From contig CAXIWF010000987.1 of the NCBI GenBank assembly GCA_964036045.1, positions 52,218 through 116,217 on the forward strand: a stretch of DNA of 64,000 nt. Direction: 5' to 3'. The position numbers and the translations under genes are program-made. The notes beneath the pieces are model-generated. The model made no database searches and was not told the origin of the DNA. It saw only the letters and a program-made list of their open reading frames with translations. Below are positions 32,946 through 45,082 of the stretch, piece after piece (the stretch's first letter is position 1; every line of letters begins with the position of its first letter). Source of the DNA: Eutreptiella sp. 'Long Island Sound 2002'. Its lineage: Eukaryota > Euglenozoa > Euglenophyceae > Eutreptiales > Eutreptiaceae.

Positions 32946-35360
32946 ATGCTGCCATGGACATCTGAACTGGCTTTGCCAGGCAAAAACATTTCCAGCCGCG
33001 GTGGCTCCATTAAGGTCCACCGCTCGCTAGTAAAATTGGGGTAAAAATCGGCTATGTTTTTCGCTACACAGAGGGGGTGCTGGTTGTACCATGCACTGCA
33101 CCACGGCCTCCTAACATCTTTGCAATGAGGTGCACTCCACAGCTGCCCTCCCCTCGATCATTACATCACATTCCAAGCCATAGTTGCTCACCCGGGATGC
33201 TCCCCTTGCTGGTCTCTCTGGTGATTACCACAAGTGTAGGTACGGCGTGTTGATGCGGATGCTGGTGTGTGGTTCTTTTTGAATGGGTTGTTGGGACATG
33301 AAAGGGCGGGGTACGGTGGCCTGTGTGGAATTGGATGGGTGCGGTGGGATGCAAATGTGAATGTGAGCACATTTGGGGGGTTGCACGAAAGTGTAGGTAT
33401 GGCGTGTTGATGCGGATGGGGGAGGGGTGGGTGTTTTTGAATGGGGTGTTGGGACATGAAAGGGCGGGGTACGGTGGCCTGTGCCGGGTTGGGTGGATGC
33501 GGTGGGATGCAAATGTGAATGTGAGCACATTGGGGGGGTTGCAAGAAAGTGCAGGTATGGCGTGTTGATGCGGATGGGGGAGGGGTGGGTGTTTTTGAAT
33601 GGGGTGTTGGAACACGAAAGGGCGAGGTACGGTGGCCTGTGTGGGGTTGGGTGGGTGCAGTGGGATGCAAATGTGAATGTGAGCACATACGGGGGGTCGC
33701 ACGAAAGTGTAGGTATGGCGTGTTGATGCGGATGGAGGAGGGGTGGGTGTTTTTGAATGGGGTGTTGGGACATGAAAGGGCGGGGTACGGTGGCCTGTGT
33801 GGGGTTGGGTGGATGCGGTGGGATGCAAATGTGAATGTCAGCACATTTGGGGGGTTGCACGAAAGTGTAGGTATGGCGTGTTGATGCGGATGGGGGAGGG
33901 GTGGGTGTTTTTGAATGGGGTGTTGGGATATGAAAGGGCGAGGTACGGTGGCCTGTGTGGGGTTGGGTGGGTGCAGTGGGATGCAAATGTGAATGCGAGC
34001 ACATACGGGGGGTCGCACGAAAGTGTAGGTATGGCGTGTTGATGCGGATGAGGGATGGGTGGGTGTTTTTGAATGGGGTGTTGGGACAGAAAGGGCGGGG
34101 TACGGTGGCCTGTGTGGGGTTGGGTGGATGCGGTGGGATGCAAATGTGAATGTGAGCACATTTGGGTGGTTTCACGAAAGTGTAGGTATGCCGTGTTGAG
34201 GCGGATGGGGGAGGGCCGGGTGTTTTTGAATAGGTGTTGGAACATGAAATGGCGGGGTACCGTGGCCTGTGCCGGGTTGGGTGGATGCGATGGGATGCAA
34301 ATGTGAATGTGAGCACATTGGGAGGGTTGCAAGAAAGTGCAGGTATGGCGTGTTGATGCGGATGGGGGAGGGGTGGGTGTTTTTGAATGGGGTGTTGGAA
34401 CATGAAACGGCGGGGTACCGTGGCCTGTGCCGGGTTGGGTGGATGCGGTGGGATGCAAATGTGAATCCGAGCACATTTGGGGGGTTGCACGAAAGTGTAG
34501 GTATGCCGTGTTGAGGCGGATGGGGGAGGGGTGGGTGTTTTTGAATGGGGTGTTGGGACATGAAAGGGCGGGGTACGGTGGCCTGTGTGGGGTTGGGTGG
34601 ATGCGGTGGGATGCAAATGTGAATGTGAGCACATTTGGGGGGTTGCACGAAAGTGTAGGTATGCCGTGTTGAGGCGGATGGGGGAGGGGTGGGTGTTTTT
34701 GAATGGGGTGTTGGAACATGAAATGGCGGGGTACCGTGGCCTGTGCCGGGTTGGGTGGATGCGGTGGGATGCAAATGTGAATGTGAGCACATTGGGGGGG
34801 TTGTAGGAAAGTGTAGGTATGGCGTGTTGATGCGGATGGGGGAGGGGTGGGTGTTTTTGAATGGGGTGTTGGGACATGAAAGGGCGAGGTACGGTGGCCT
34901 GTGTGGGGTTGGGTGGGTGCAGTGGGATGCAAATGTGAATGCGAGCACATACGGGGGGTCGCACGAAAGTGTAGGTATGGCGTGTTGATGCGGATGAAGG
35001 AGGGGTGGGTGTTTTTGAATGGGGTGTTGGGACATGAAAGGGCGGGGTACGGTGGCCTGTGCCGGGTTGGGTGGATGCGGTGGGATGCAAATGTGAATGT
35101 GAGCACATTTGGGGGGTTGCACGAAAGTGTAGGTATGCCGCGTTGAGGCGGATGGGGGAGGGGTGGGTGTTTTTGAATGGGGTGTTGGAACATGAAATGG
35201 CGGGGTACCGTGGCCTGTGCCGGGTTGGGTGGATGCGGTGGGATGCAAATGTGAATGTAAGCACATTGGAGGGGTTGTAGGAAAGTGTAGGTATGGCGTG
35301 TTGATGCGGATGGGGGAGGGGTGGGTGTTTTTGAATGGGTCGTTGGAACATGAAAGGGCG
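32946..35360. repeat. 2415-bp higher-order unit, array 2
   Basis: Equivalent of 8946-11361 with a 1-bp deletion (GGGACAGAAAGG near 34085). It also has private GAGGGCCGGGTG near 34211 and AATCCGAGC near 34465, where array 1 has AATCCCAGC. Confidence 0.93.
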
Positions 35361-35883
35361 ATGCTGCCATGGACATCTGAACTGGCTTTGCCAGGCAAAA
35401 ACATTTCCAGCCGCGGTGGCTCCATTAAGGTCCACCGCTCGCTAGTAAAATTGGGGTAAAAATCGGCTATGTTTTTCGCTACACAGAGGGGGTGCTGGTT
35501 GTACCATGCACTGCACCACGGCCTCCTAACATCTTTGCAATGAGGTGCACTCCACAGCTGCCCTCCCCTCTATCATTACATCACATTCCAAGCCATAGTT
35601 GCTCACCCGGGATGCTCCCCTTGCTGGTCTCTCTGGTGATTACCACAAGTGTAGGTACGGCGTGTTGATGCGGATGCTGGTGTGTGGTTCTTTTTGAATG
35701 GGTTGTTGGGACATGAAAGGGCGGGGTACGGTGGCCTGTGTGGAATTGGATGGGTGCGGTGGGATGCAAATGTGAATGTGAGCACATTTGGGGGGTTGCA
35801 CGAAAGTGTAGGTATGGCGTGTTGATGCGGATGGGGGAGGGGTGGGTGTTTTTGAATGGGGTGTTGGGACATGAAAGGGCGGG
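35361..35883. repeat. Terminal E and monomers of array 2
   Basis: E (35361-35648) followed by about 1.5 monomers that stop at GAAAGGGCGGG. The inverted E' follows directly. Arrays 2 and 3 share this join; array 1 does not. Confidence 0.9.
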
Positions 35884-35884
35884 A

Positions 35885-36089
35885 TTTGTGGTAAACAGCG
35901 GAGAGACCAGCAAGGGTAGCATCCCGGGTGAGCAACTATGGGTTGGAATGTGATGTAATGATAGAGAGGAAGGCATTTGTGAAGTGGTATGCATTCTGAA
36001 GGTGGTAGGAGGCCGTGGTGCAGTGCAAAGTATACCCAGCACCCTCCTTGTATGGCAAAAAACATCCCCAATTTTTACCCCGATTTTAC
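35885..36089 (-). repeat. Inverted E' element of U2 (chimeric)
   Basis: Its first part (TTTGTGGTAAACAGCGG, AAGGGTAGC) matches the first inverted E at 58732. Its remainder (GGGTGAGCAACTATG, GATAGAGAGGAAGG) matches the second inverted E at 59150. The switch falls within about 10 bp around AGCATCCCGG (35919-35928). The spacer between the two elements is absent here. Confidence 0.9.
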
Positions 36090-36101
36090 AAGTATTTTAC
36101 T

Positions 36102-36354
36102 ACATGGTGGGGCACATCCTGCGGCACATGGTGGGGCACATGGTGCGGCACATCCCAGGGCACATCGTGGGGTTCACAGTGGGGCACACTGTGGGGCACA
36201 TCATGGGGCACATCAATTGGCATTTGGCGGGCACATCGTGCGGCACATGGTGGGGCACATGGTGGGGCACATCATGGGTCACATTCTGGTGAGCATTGAG
36301 GGGCACATTCTGGGGCACATCGTGGGCCACATTGCGGGGCACATCCTGGGGCAG
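36102..36354. repeat. 12-bp GGGGCACAT minisatellite, U2 copy
   Basis: Same length and same interruptions as 12103-12355. Confidence 0.9.
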
Positions 36355-37076
36355 TGCGGTGAAAGGTGGTGTGGTGTGGTCTAGCGTGGTGTGGATTGAT
36401 GTGGTGTAGTGTTTCTTCCTTTTGTGTGGTGCCATGTGAGGAACATGTTGTAACCGCTGCATAGTGGTTGATCTTTGTTGTAACTGCGAAGCCTGTAGCC
36501 TTGATGCCCCAGGGGTCGTAACGCCCGACACTGCCCCTGATATCTCCGAACCCACATAACCCTCTTCAGACCCATATCCAGCTTAGGGGAGCGACATATG
36601 CGAAGCACTTGTAAGTCCTTTGAACTCCATGGTGGAATATGAAGAGTACGAAAACCCGGTCTACAAAAATGGAGCAGACATAGAATCTCAATGCGCATTC
36701 ATCGCACATAATGACACAACGTGAAATCATTCGAAATAATTTAAATAAATCCGATTGGGAAATCACGAAAGACAAATGCGACTCGACGCGCGCTCACAGG
36801 CGACATCTGGCGGCGAACGGAAAACATGAAAACAAGCGGAAAATTTACTGCACTAATGTACATCTGAGAATCATTGAAATTCTGATCACATCAGTGTATA
36901 ATTGAGTGCTGTCAGTGCTGCCGTTACACATGTGTGGTGCACTGGTTCAGGGCTGTTTGTGTTGTCTTGAGGCCTCATTCCATAGGCGAGGTGGTTTGTG
37001 AGTGCCAAAAGAATGCATCCTAGTAGGTTACTTTTGCGTTCTAAAATATCCCAAACACCCGATCATTTTTTTGGGA
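36355..37076. other. No gene recognised, U2 copy of 12356-13077
   Basis: Base-for-base copy by eye; nothing further is seen. Confidence 0.55.
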
Positions 37077-37162
37077 AAATATCCTAATTATCCTAAAAAA
37101 AAGGGTTACGGTTAACCTTAGCTTTAACGGTAACCATTTTTTAGGATAGTTAGGATATTTTT
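37077..37162. repeat. Inverted repeat, U2 copy of 13078-13163
   Basis: Same arms and loop, and the same change in TTAGGATA orientation across it. Confidence 0.85.
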
Positions 37163-38889
37163 GGTCCTTGCCTGGAAGAATATTAAGTACTTGGGATATT
37201 TTGGACATTTTTCAGCAGGAGGTTTCAGTCTAGATGAGTCAGCTAGGGATATTTAGGATATTTAGGATATTTTTTGCATGACGTTTTAGGATCTTTTCTC
37301 GCATTTAGAATATTTGTTCTAGCGAGGTTGGGATGTTTTTGACGATTGCTTATCACAACATGTTCAGCCTGCGGTTGTTTGTCCATTACGATGTTGAGGA
37401 TGGTCCACATAATGAGGATATTGTCTCCATCAGGACTTAGGATATTTTTGGCAATGTACTCATCACAATGGTAGCTGTAACCCTTCTTCGAATCTTTGGA
37501 ATATTTCTGGTGTTATGCCCAAAGCTACATGAAGTACTTGGGATATTGAGGATATTTTTGAGCAAGAACGTTCAGTCAATTGAGGATATTTGGGATATTT
37601 AGGATATTTTCTGCATGATCTGAGAGAATGGTGCTGATATTCAGGATGTTTGGTCTGGCGAGATTAGGAAGTATTTGACACGTGCTGAGCACAACATTTT
37701 CAGCATCCTGTTGTAGGCCCATTGGATGGTTCAGAATATTTAGGATAATTCGAATATTGTCTCCTATAGGACTTATGATATCTTCCTTCTAGCCATCGCT
37801 ACTTACTCATCACACCAATAGCGGATACTTACAATATGTTCGATGATATGCCCCGAACAATATTACGTACTTAGGATATTTAGGATGTTTTTGAGAAAAG
37901 AAACGAGCCAGGTCAGAACATTTGGGATACTTAGGATATTTTCTGCATGAGGTTTAACGATCTTCCCGATGATTCGGATGACTGACTTGGCAAAATTAGG
38001 ACTCACAACATTTTCAACATCCCGTTGTTTGCCCATTGGGATGTTTAGGATATTTAGGATAATTAGGATATTTTCTCCGTCAGCACTTATGATATTTTTA
38101 TTCTTAGATTTTTCATGTATAGTAATGGCAAATTCCTCATCACAACCGTACTTGTAACCACTCTTAGGATATTTAAGATATTCCTTGCTGTTATCGAAGA
38201 AAGTGGAGTACTTAGCACATTAAAGATGTTTGCTAGCCCCAACTTTCAGTCCCAAAAGTTGAGGACATTTAGGATACTTAGGATGTTTTTTGCACAAATT
38301 AGACAGTGTTTTTAGGCTAAGGCTAACCGGTTTATCCATCTCTTTGACAATGACCCATCGCAACATGTTTGCCAGGTCAGGAAGTTTAGGATAATTACAT
38401 GCCCAGAGCCACACAAAGTACTTGGGATATTTGGGATATTTTTGAGAACAAATGTTCAGTCAGTTGAAGATATTTAGGATATTTTCTCCAACAGGAGTTA
38501 GAATATCGTTCTTTTTACATTTTGCATGTGTAGTGATGGCAAATAACTCATGACAACCGTAATTGTAACCACGCTTAGGATATGTAGTATATTCGTTGGT
38601 GTTATCGAGGAATATTCAGTACTTGGCATAGTTAGGATGTTTCCTAGCCCTAACGTTCTGTCCCAAAGGCTGGGGATGTTCAGGATACTTAGGATGTTTT
38701 TTCCACGCGTTAGACAGAGGTTCTAGGATAAGGATAACCTATTTTTCCATATCTTTGACAATGACTCATCGCAACATGTTCGCCTGGTTAGGACTTTTAT
38801 GATAATTAGAATCATTAGGATCTTTTCTGCATTCGGACTTAGGATCGTTTTCTCAAACACGACTTAGGACATTCGTTGGCGCGCTTTTC
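37163..38889. repeat. TTAGGATA-type block, U2 copy
   Basis: Copy of 13164-14890. One substitution noticed (13322 G, 37321 A). Confidence 0.85.
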
Positions 38890-39939
38890 ATTTCGTACGG
38901 GTTAGCCATCGGGATGCGCAGCCTTGATAGATCTATGGTTGTGTAGAAGATTGTGATATTGTATTTTAAACTCACTAGGATATTGGGGACATCTGGGATG
39001 TTTCTCAAAATTGGTTAGGACAATTTGATCCCATACCTCATCTGCTATGGGTTTGACATTTTGGTAAGTTGTTGAGCATCGAATCATGCAGTACTTTGGC
39101 AGCCGCGGTTTTGTAGCACACAGGACACATGCAGTGTTCTGTTTCCAACAGACACGGGTATGTACAAAATTTGTAACATCGTCACGCAACAAACTAGGAT
39201 TTTTTGAACCGTGAAGTGGACCACTTCGACATTCCTTTTTGCGATAGTAATAGTGATACGTCTTTACTACCTGCAATATCACTGCGTCAAGATTTTTGCG
39301 GACAAAAGAGGTTGAGGAAAGTTGCAATAGTTATGATAATTTGTGGCTTACAGTTTAGAATGTATTTCCTGCCTTTGAATTATGGCTAGATCGAGCATTT
39401 GGACCATTCATATATTCCCTCAAGGAGCTAGGGTTGTTGAGATTCCTCGTTCAGCAAATTTTTGAAATCCTTTTTAGCCTTTGCGTACAGGCCTATGCGG
39501 GTTACACAGAAGGATTTCCCGAAGGTATGTGGCATTGTAGAGGCATGTGCACATTTGGAATCTCTAAGATTCTTGTCCAGGAGGGGGGCGGGATGGTCTC
39601 AGCACACTCAGAGGAAGATCTGGCTCCTAAGAAGGTGCCATGGCGGCCATGTGCGAAAAACATGAGCTTCAATGAGACCTTTGTTCTGCACCATGGAAGT
39701 TTTTGGATACAGCTTGCAATAGACAGCACTGCGCACAAGACACAACACATTGCTCACAGCACGACATGGTGCAAAGAATACAAAACAAAACTCCCAGCAA
39801 AGCTGACTAGAAGCCCAAAAAACAAGCTGTCCCCAGGACAACACTCTCCATACAGCGTATCACTGTGCACATCGATCGGCAACGTCACCGAATGCAACAG
39901 ATTGGAAAAAACATCACATGGCACAAATCATTGTCCGCG
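38890..39939. other. No gene recognised, U2 copy of 14891-15940
   Basis: Two substitutions noticed against U1 (39260 and 39622). The second removes a plus-strand TAG, so a 67-codon frame appears at 39462-39665 only in this copy. That argues against coding conservation here. Confidence 0.5.
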
Positions 39940-40134
39940 TCCGAACGGGCCAGCAACGAACAGATTCGGCCGTTAAGCGCCGCACATGGGGCACAATCAG
40001 ACAAAGATACCCTGCAAACGGGGAACCAGGGCCCAAGTAAGCAAGAAGCACACACAAATGGGCCGACAAAATGTGACCGCGGCCTCAACTGCGCGCATGC
40101 ACCCCCCCACCCCACCCCACCCCATTGTCTCCTG
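39940..40134. repeat. Direct repeat A of the SL RNA/5S unit, U2
   Basis: Copy of 15941-16135, again paired with a second copy 1279 bp away (41219-41416). Confidence 0.92.
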
Positions 40135-40341
40135 CGCACAAGGGACATGGACAAACCCTACTCCCCTAGGGGGGAGGGGCGGAAGGGGCGGGGCAGCGCA
40201 TGCCGCGATACCACCAGGGAAGGAAGGGCAGGGTGTTACGCAAAGGGGAGGGACATGTGTGCGGATGTGTGCGGAGTAAATGATGGGTGCTGAGCTTGAG
40301 CCTATGATCCGGACTCCAGTGGGAAGGACTTTGGTTTTGGA

Positions 40342-40442
40342 AGGAGATTGGCCCATTGGCCTCCACAAAGTGGCGCTGAAAGCACCAAAGCTGCCTAGTA
40401 AGGAGCGAGTATATACCGAAAAAAAATAGACACTTAGAAAGT
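40342..40442 (-). ncRNA. Spliced-leader RNA, variant copy
   Basis: Second SL RNA gene, identical to 16343-16443 except for one exon base. Exon position 8 is A here and G in U1 (plus strand 40435 T against 16436 C), giving ACTTTCTAAGTGTCTA, eight T, CG. The GT donor and both intron hairpins are intact. The change extends the exon hairpin from ACACT/AGTGT to ACACTT/AAGTGT. A second difference lies 44 bp upstream of the exon start (40486). Leader sequence is usually invariant within a species, so this may be a non-functional or minor copy; that is inference. Confidence 0.88.
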
Positions 40443-40466
40443 GTGCCTCCAAGAAGGGTGTGCGTA

Positions 40467-40497
40467 GCATAACGTCCTTGTGACAGCGCCCTTATGC
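40467..40497 (-). promoter_or_regulatory. Inverted repeat upstream of SL gene, U2
   Basis: GCATAA/TTATGC arms intact; the A to G change at 40486 falls between the arms. Confidence 0.33.
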
Positions 40498-40559
40498 GAA
40501 CGCATTTTGGAAGGGGGGTTTTTCGGACCCCCCACCGCTCGTTAGGACCCCCCTCCCCC

Positions 40560-40635
40560 ATAGCTCGACGCCACCGTCTCGGATTCGCAAAATGAGTGAC
40601 GTTTTGGACTCAGCGACCCCGAAATAGGGGGGGTT
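40560..40635. repeat. Spacer repeat copy 1, U2
   Basis: Copy of 16561-16636. Confidence 0.75.
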
Positions 40636-40890
40636 TACTGTGTCAATAGCTCATTTTAGGATATGGGTGACTATTACCGACTCGGTAGGCTCTGCCCGTT
40701 CCTCACCACGAATGGGGATACCCCTTTTGGGGTGGTGTTAGAGCAGGACCCCCTGGGGACCTACATGGGTAAACTAGTACCCCCCCCCCCTATTTTGATG
40801 TCGCTGAATCCGAATATCAACTCAGATTTGGCGGTTGGGGCGGTTATTACCGAGTTTTTGGTCGCGCGCGCGCTCCATTTGGACCCCCTC

Positions 40891-40966
40891 ATATCTCGAC
40901 GCCACTGTCTCAGATTCGAAAAAAAATTGCATTTTCGGAATCAGCGACCTCGAAATAGGGGGGGTA
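40891..40966. repeat. Spacer repeat copy 2, U2
   Basis: Copy of 16892-16967. The 11-C run between the repeats has the same length as in U1. Confidence 0.75.
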
Positions 40967-41042
40967 CAAAGATTTTCACGTCGATTTGGTACAATTTGCT
41001 ATTTTTAGTACTTTATCCTACCGAGTCAGGGGCAATAAAAAA

Positions 41043-41160
41043 GCGTACAGCACCCAGTGTTCCCAAGTGGTCTCCCACCTCAGTACTAACTGGGCCTGAC
41101 TAGGCTTAACTTCTGAAATCGGACGGGTTTAGGTGTGTTCCCAGTAGTATGGCTGTACGC
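41043..41160 (-). rRNA. 5S ribosomal RNA, second copy
   Basis: Identical to the 5S gene at 17044-17161, with the same T6 terminator (41042-41037) and the same 600-bp distance to the SL gene. Unlike the SL gene next to it, it has no change relative to U1. Confidence 0.97.
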
Positions 41161-41218
41161 ATTCGTCATGCGCGGACGCCCGGCTTGCGGGCGGGGAAAA
41201 GGGGGGGGGTGGACCGCA

Positions 41219-41416
41219 TCCGAACGGGCCAGCAACGAACAGATTCGGCCGTTAAGAGCCGCACATGGGGCACAATCAGACAAAGATACCCTGCAAACGG
41301 GGAACCAGGGCCCAAGTAATGAAGAAGCACGCACAAATGGGCCGAGAAAATGTGACCGCGGCCTCAACTGCGCGCATGCCCCCCCCCCCCACCCCACCCC
41401 ACCCCATTGTCTCCTG
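41219..41416. repeat. Direct repeat B of the SL RNA/5S unit, U2
   Basis: Copy of 17220-17417 with the same 12-C run. Confidence 0.92.
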
Positions 41417-41418
41417 TC

Positions 41419-41772
41419 TTTGTGGGCCATCTCTTCAGCTTGAGGTTTATGAACCTCTAGAGGAGACCTAGGAGGTCACACTCATGCTGTCAGGCTCCAT
41501 GATAATGCATAGACGTTGCCCTGGGGGGGTGCCTTGGGTTGCCGACTATCACTGAAAACAGCCATCCTGAAAAGGCCGAAAAGTTACGTAGTAGAACGGT
41601 GAAATTTGTACAAAAAAAAGGTTTGTGGGCCATCTCTTCAGCTTGAGGTTCAGGAACCTCTAGAGGACACCTAGGAGGTCACATTCATGCTGTCAGGCTC
41701 CATGACAATGCATCCACGTTGCCCTGGGGGGGTGCCTTGAGTTGCCGACTATCACTGAAAACAACCATCCTT
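41419..41772. repeat. 203-bp tandem duplication, U2
   Basis: Copy of 17420-17773. 41521 is C where U1 has G (17522); C agrees with the second half of the duplication in both copies. Confidence 0.87.
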
Positions 41773-41891
41773 GGGGCCAGGGTTGGCTGCTGCCTTGGGC
41801 TTGGGTTCGGTCCCATGTGCCTGAGTTTGCGTCCCAAATGAATGTATTGCCATGCAACACACATGAATGTTGTCCTCCATACCTCAATAGC

Positions 41892-42477
41892 ATGCCTATA
41901 TGTCTACCCCAGCAATGCCTGGCCCTTGTGAATGGGCTCCCACCCCCTGGAGATCCCTTGTTCAGGGAGAGTCCAGGGTGGTGGGTCAGGCTGCAGAGTG
42001 TAGGCCACAAACACAGAACGTGTTCCCATGTTTTTGTGCCCGAAAACTTGGAAGATTTTAGGAAATTGTTTTATGCCTATACGTCTACCCCAGCAATGCC
42101 TGGCCCTTGTGAATGGGCTCCCACCCCCTGGAGATCCCTTGTTCAGGGAGAGTCCAGAGTGGTGGGTCAGGCTGCAGAGTGTAGGCCACAAACACAGAAC
42201 GTGTTCCCATGTTTTTGTGCCCGAAAACTTGGAAGATTTTAGGAAATTGTTTTATGCCTATATGTCTACCCCAGCAATGCCTGGCCCTTGTGAATGGGCT
42301 CCCACCCCCTGGAGATCCCTTGTTCAGGGAGAGTCCAGAGTGGTGGGTCAGGCTGCAGAGTGTAGGCCACAAACACAGAACGTGTTCCCATGTTTTTGTG
42401 CCCGAAAACTTGGAAAATTTTAGGGAATTGTTTTATGCCTATATGTCTACCCCAGCAATGCCTGGTCCTTGTGAATG
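41892..42477. repeat. 181-bp tandem repeat, U2
   Basis: Units start at 41892, 42073, 42254 and 42435. One substitution from U1 (42200 C against 18201 T); C is the consensus of the other units. Confidence 0.93.
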
Positions 42478-43329
42478 TATTTTTTTTTGGGGACAGCAAA
42501 TGAAAAAAACCGTCAACTTCCTGTTTCCTGGAAAAAAATTACACGAAGGTACCACAAAAAAAATTCACAAAGGGTCATTCGCATCCCCAATGCCACCAGA
42601 ATCGGCTGAGATTATGCACCCTGCTTTTTCCATTGCACCCGCACTGCTGTAGGAATTCGCACCACTTTGCACCCCTACTCCTACATGAATCCACTAATTT
42701 ATTCAGAAATGCAACCAGAATTGAGTTCCAAACCCTAGCTTTCACAAATGCAAAAATGGGTTGAACACACATGCTGCCCCTACTCTCGCCAATACAAAAA
42801 TTGTCTAATCATGCATTCCATGCCCGTCCTGATTGTGTATCAAACATGTTGTTCTTGCATCGCATGCTTTTGCCAATGCACAAAGCTTTTAACTTGCAAC
42901 CAATGCCTTATCAATTGAGGTTTTCCGCTTGCCCCTGCAAAAGACATGGCTTGAACATACAAATGTTTTGGTGTCTGTTGTTTGGTCATCATTTTTGCCA
43001 GCCAAGTCCTGTTGTAGCGAAGTGTGTTGCATCAATTCTGCTCCAAACTGCAATGGCATGTCCCCAACAACACTGGACTGTCTTGGCATCAGTGAAAGTA
43101 GGAGGAGGAAAAAACAAGCATTGTTCAATAGTGTCCACAAATAGAGCAAGCAATAGGGAACATTCCACACAGGCTCACCATGAAAAACACCACATATTTT
43201 GGAAAAAAATAGTCATGCTGAACACTGGCAGCAAACATTGACCAAAATACAATGCACCAATTTTCCGACTTGTGCAGGCAGCAACGAAAATGTCATAGCA
43301 ATTGGCCATGCCCGGATGTATTTCTACAA
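42478..43329. other. No gene recognised, U2 copy of 18479-19330
   Basis: No difference from U1 noticed. Confidence 0.5.
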
Positions 43330-43538
43330 GCGTCAGCGCGCTGTCTGTGTGTTCGTTGTGTGTCAGCGCGCATCATAGGTGTCCATTGGGTGTCAGCGCG
43401 CTGTCTGTGTGTGTCAGCGCGCTGTCTGTGTGTCACTTGTGTGTCAGCGCACTCTGTGTGTGTCACTTGTGTGTCACGCGCTCTCTGTGGTCATTTGTGT
43501 GTCAGCTCTGTGTGTCAGTTGTGTGTCAGCGAGTGCTC
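43330..43538. repeat. GTGTCAGCGCGCT minisatellite, U2
   Basis: Copy of 19331-19539 with the same number and order of units. Confidence 0.85.
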
Positions 43539-44405
43539 TATAGACTCTCACTAAGTTGACTTGGGGCGCTCTGATACATGGGCTTCACTCAAATGGGTAT
43601 ATATAGGGGTCGTACATGGTGTATTCTGTAAGTGTATGAGTGCAAGTGTGGAAGTGTGTCCTTCAGGTTCGCTCTGGCGAAGGAGTTGACTGCACATGAG
43701 CAGCCAAAATAGGCTGATTGACTTGAAATGGTGATGGATGATCACAAAGATGAAATTCTCTCAAAGAGTGAAAAATGACCAAAATCGACCCAAAACTCAC
43801 CTCGAAAACACCCAGGCGCACTCGGAGTGCCCCAGCAGCGCCGTGGCGAACGACGGAGGGCGTCGCCACGCGTCGCAGCTGTCGCTTGCGACCGATCCTG
43901 CCAAAAATGGCACATTTGGCCAGAAACAGGCCAAAAAGGTCTAAAAACCCAAAATGGGCCAGGATGAAGCCCTGAAACTGGGCAAGACGCTGGAAGAGAG
44001 CCGTCGACACACAATACCAGTGTTGACGAGTGCCACGAACGCACTCGCGCGTCGAAAAGCTACGACAAGCGTCGCCGACAGAAAAAGAGAGCAAAATTTG
44101 AAAATTTGCAAAATTGAAGAATTGAAACAGAATTAGCTGCTACAGGTGGCGCAGGACAGTCAAACGCTGTCAGCGCAGCGTAGAGCGTCACGTTGTGAGC
44201 GCCGTAACCCTGTCCGAGCGCGTCGCCAGGGAACAGGGACTCTGATTCGCAACAAAATATCAAAATCCAACTTCAAACTTCAAAATTGCTTCAAGAACAC
44301 CAAAATGAGAGAAACAAACACCTTGTGGACCTGTACTGTACTCCCCAAATTCCAACAAAAGGTAACAAACCAGGACTTCGTTCATTTGAATACGATGTCT
44401 CCACT
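43539..44405. other. No gene recognised, U2 copy of 19540-20406
   Basis: Includes the same TATATATAGG string (43598-43607) and GCGTCGC-rich stretch. Confidence 0.5.
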
Positions 44406-44459
44406 CGCGCTGTCTGTGTGTTCGTTGTGTGTCAGCGCGCTCTGTGTGTGTCAGTTGTG
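44406..44459. repeat. Second GTGTCAGCGCGCT island, U2
   Basis: Copy of 20407-20460. Confidence 0.85.
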
Positions 44460-44840
44460 CAACACAACAGTTATGATGCAGGTTGACACGGAAACCGCAC
44501 AACTCTTTCTCGAAATCAAGGCAAAATGTTCGGGGACTCCACAATGGTGAAATGTGGCCAACGACCAAAAGATTCACCCATTCACGGACCGTGGGGTAGG
44601 AGAGGCACAGGACAGGGGGGGGTTGATATTACCAACGGCTGCTTTGCTGTGGCGTCCATGTACGGCACCCGTTTCTTGACGGCAGCAGGATGAACGAAAG
44701 AGCGATCAGCTGCAGCATACAAATTGCGCAAACGCACCAGTTCAGCACTTCTTGGGTTACCGTGTCCATTGCGACCTACTTTTTGGGCATGTCCAAAAAA
44801 AAGGTCGCAGTTGCAATGTGCCCCGCGAGTTGAGCAACTG
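44460..44840. other. No gene recognised, U2 copy of 20461-20841
   Basis: Nothing beyond the U1 description. Confidence 0.45.
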
Positions 44841-44891
44841 TTATCCGCAGAAATGCGTTTTTCTGCGGATAAGGGCTTATCCGCAGAAATG
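44841..44891. repeat. TTATCCGCAGAAA hairpin, U2
   Basis: Copy of 20842-20892; all three half-sites intact. Confidence 0.8.
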
Positions 44892-45082
44892 TCTGCGGCG
44901 GTCGGCTTTCTGGCAGAACAAAGCGAAATTGAGCAGATTTTTTGGGGAAATGCCAGATTAGAGCTGTCTGTACTGGTCACTGCCTGTTGGATGACATGCC
45001 TGAACACAAATTTTATTCTGTTTCTGAATTGCAGAATTTTTGGGTGAGTTCTCACTATGCCACCCATTAGAAGAAAGATCAT

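Larger units (their letters stand above)
21084..35883. repeat. Satellite array 2
   Basis: Starts abruptly at TGTGAATGTGAGCAC after the unique AAGAAAGATCAT. E elements are at 22143, 24559, 25712, 26865, 28018, 29171, 30640, 31793, 32946 and 35361. Unit lengths are 2416, 1153 x4, 1469, 1153 x2 and 2415. Compared with array 1 there are two more 1153-bp units and one 1-bp deletion (GGGACAGAAAGG near 34085). Together these account for the difference between the 23999-bp U1-U2 spacing and the 21694-bp spacing of the array starts. Confidence 0.97.
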
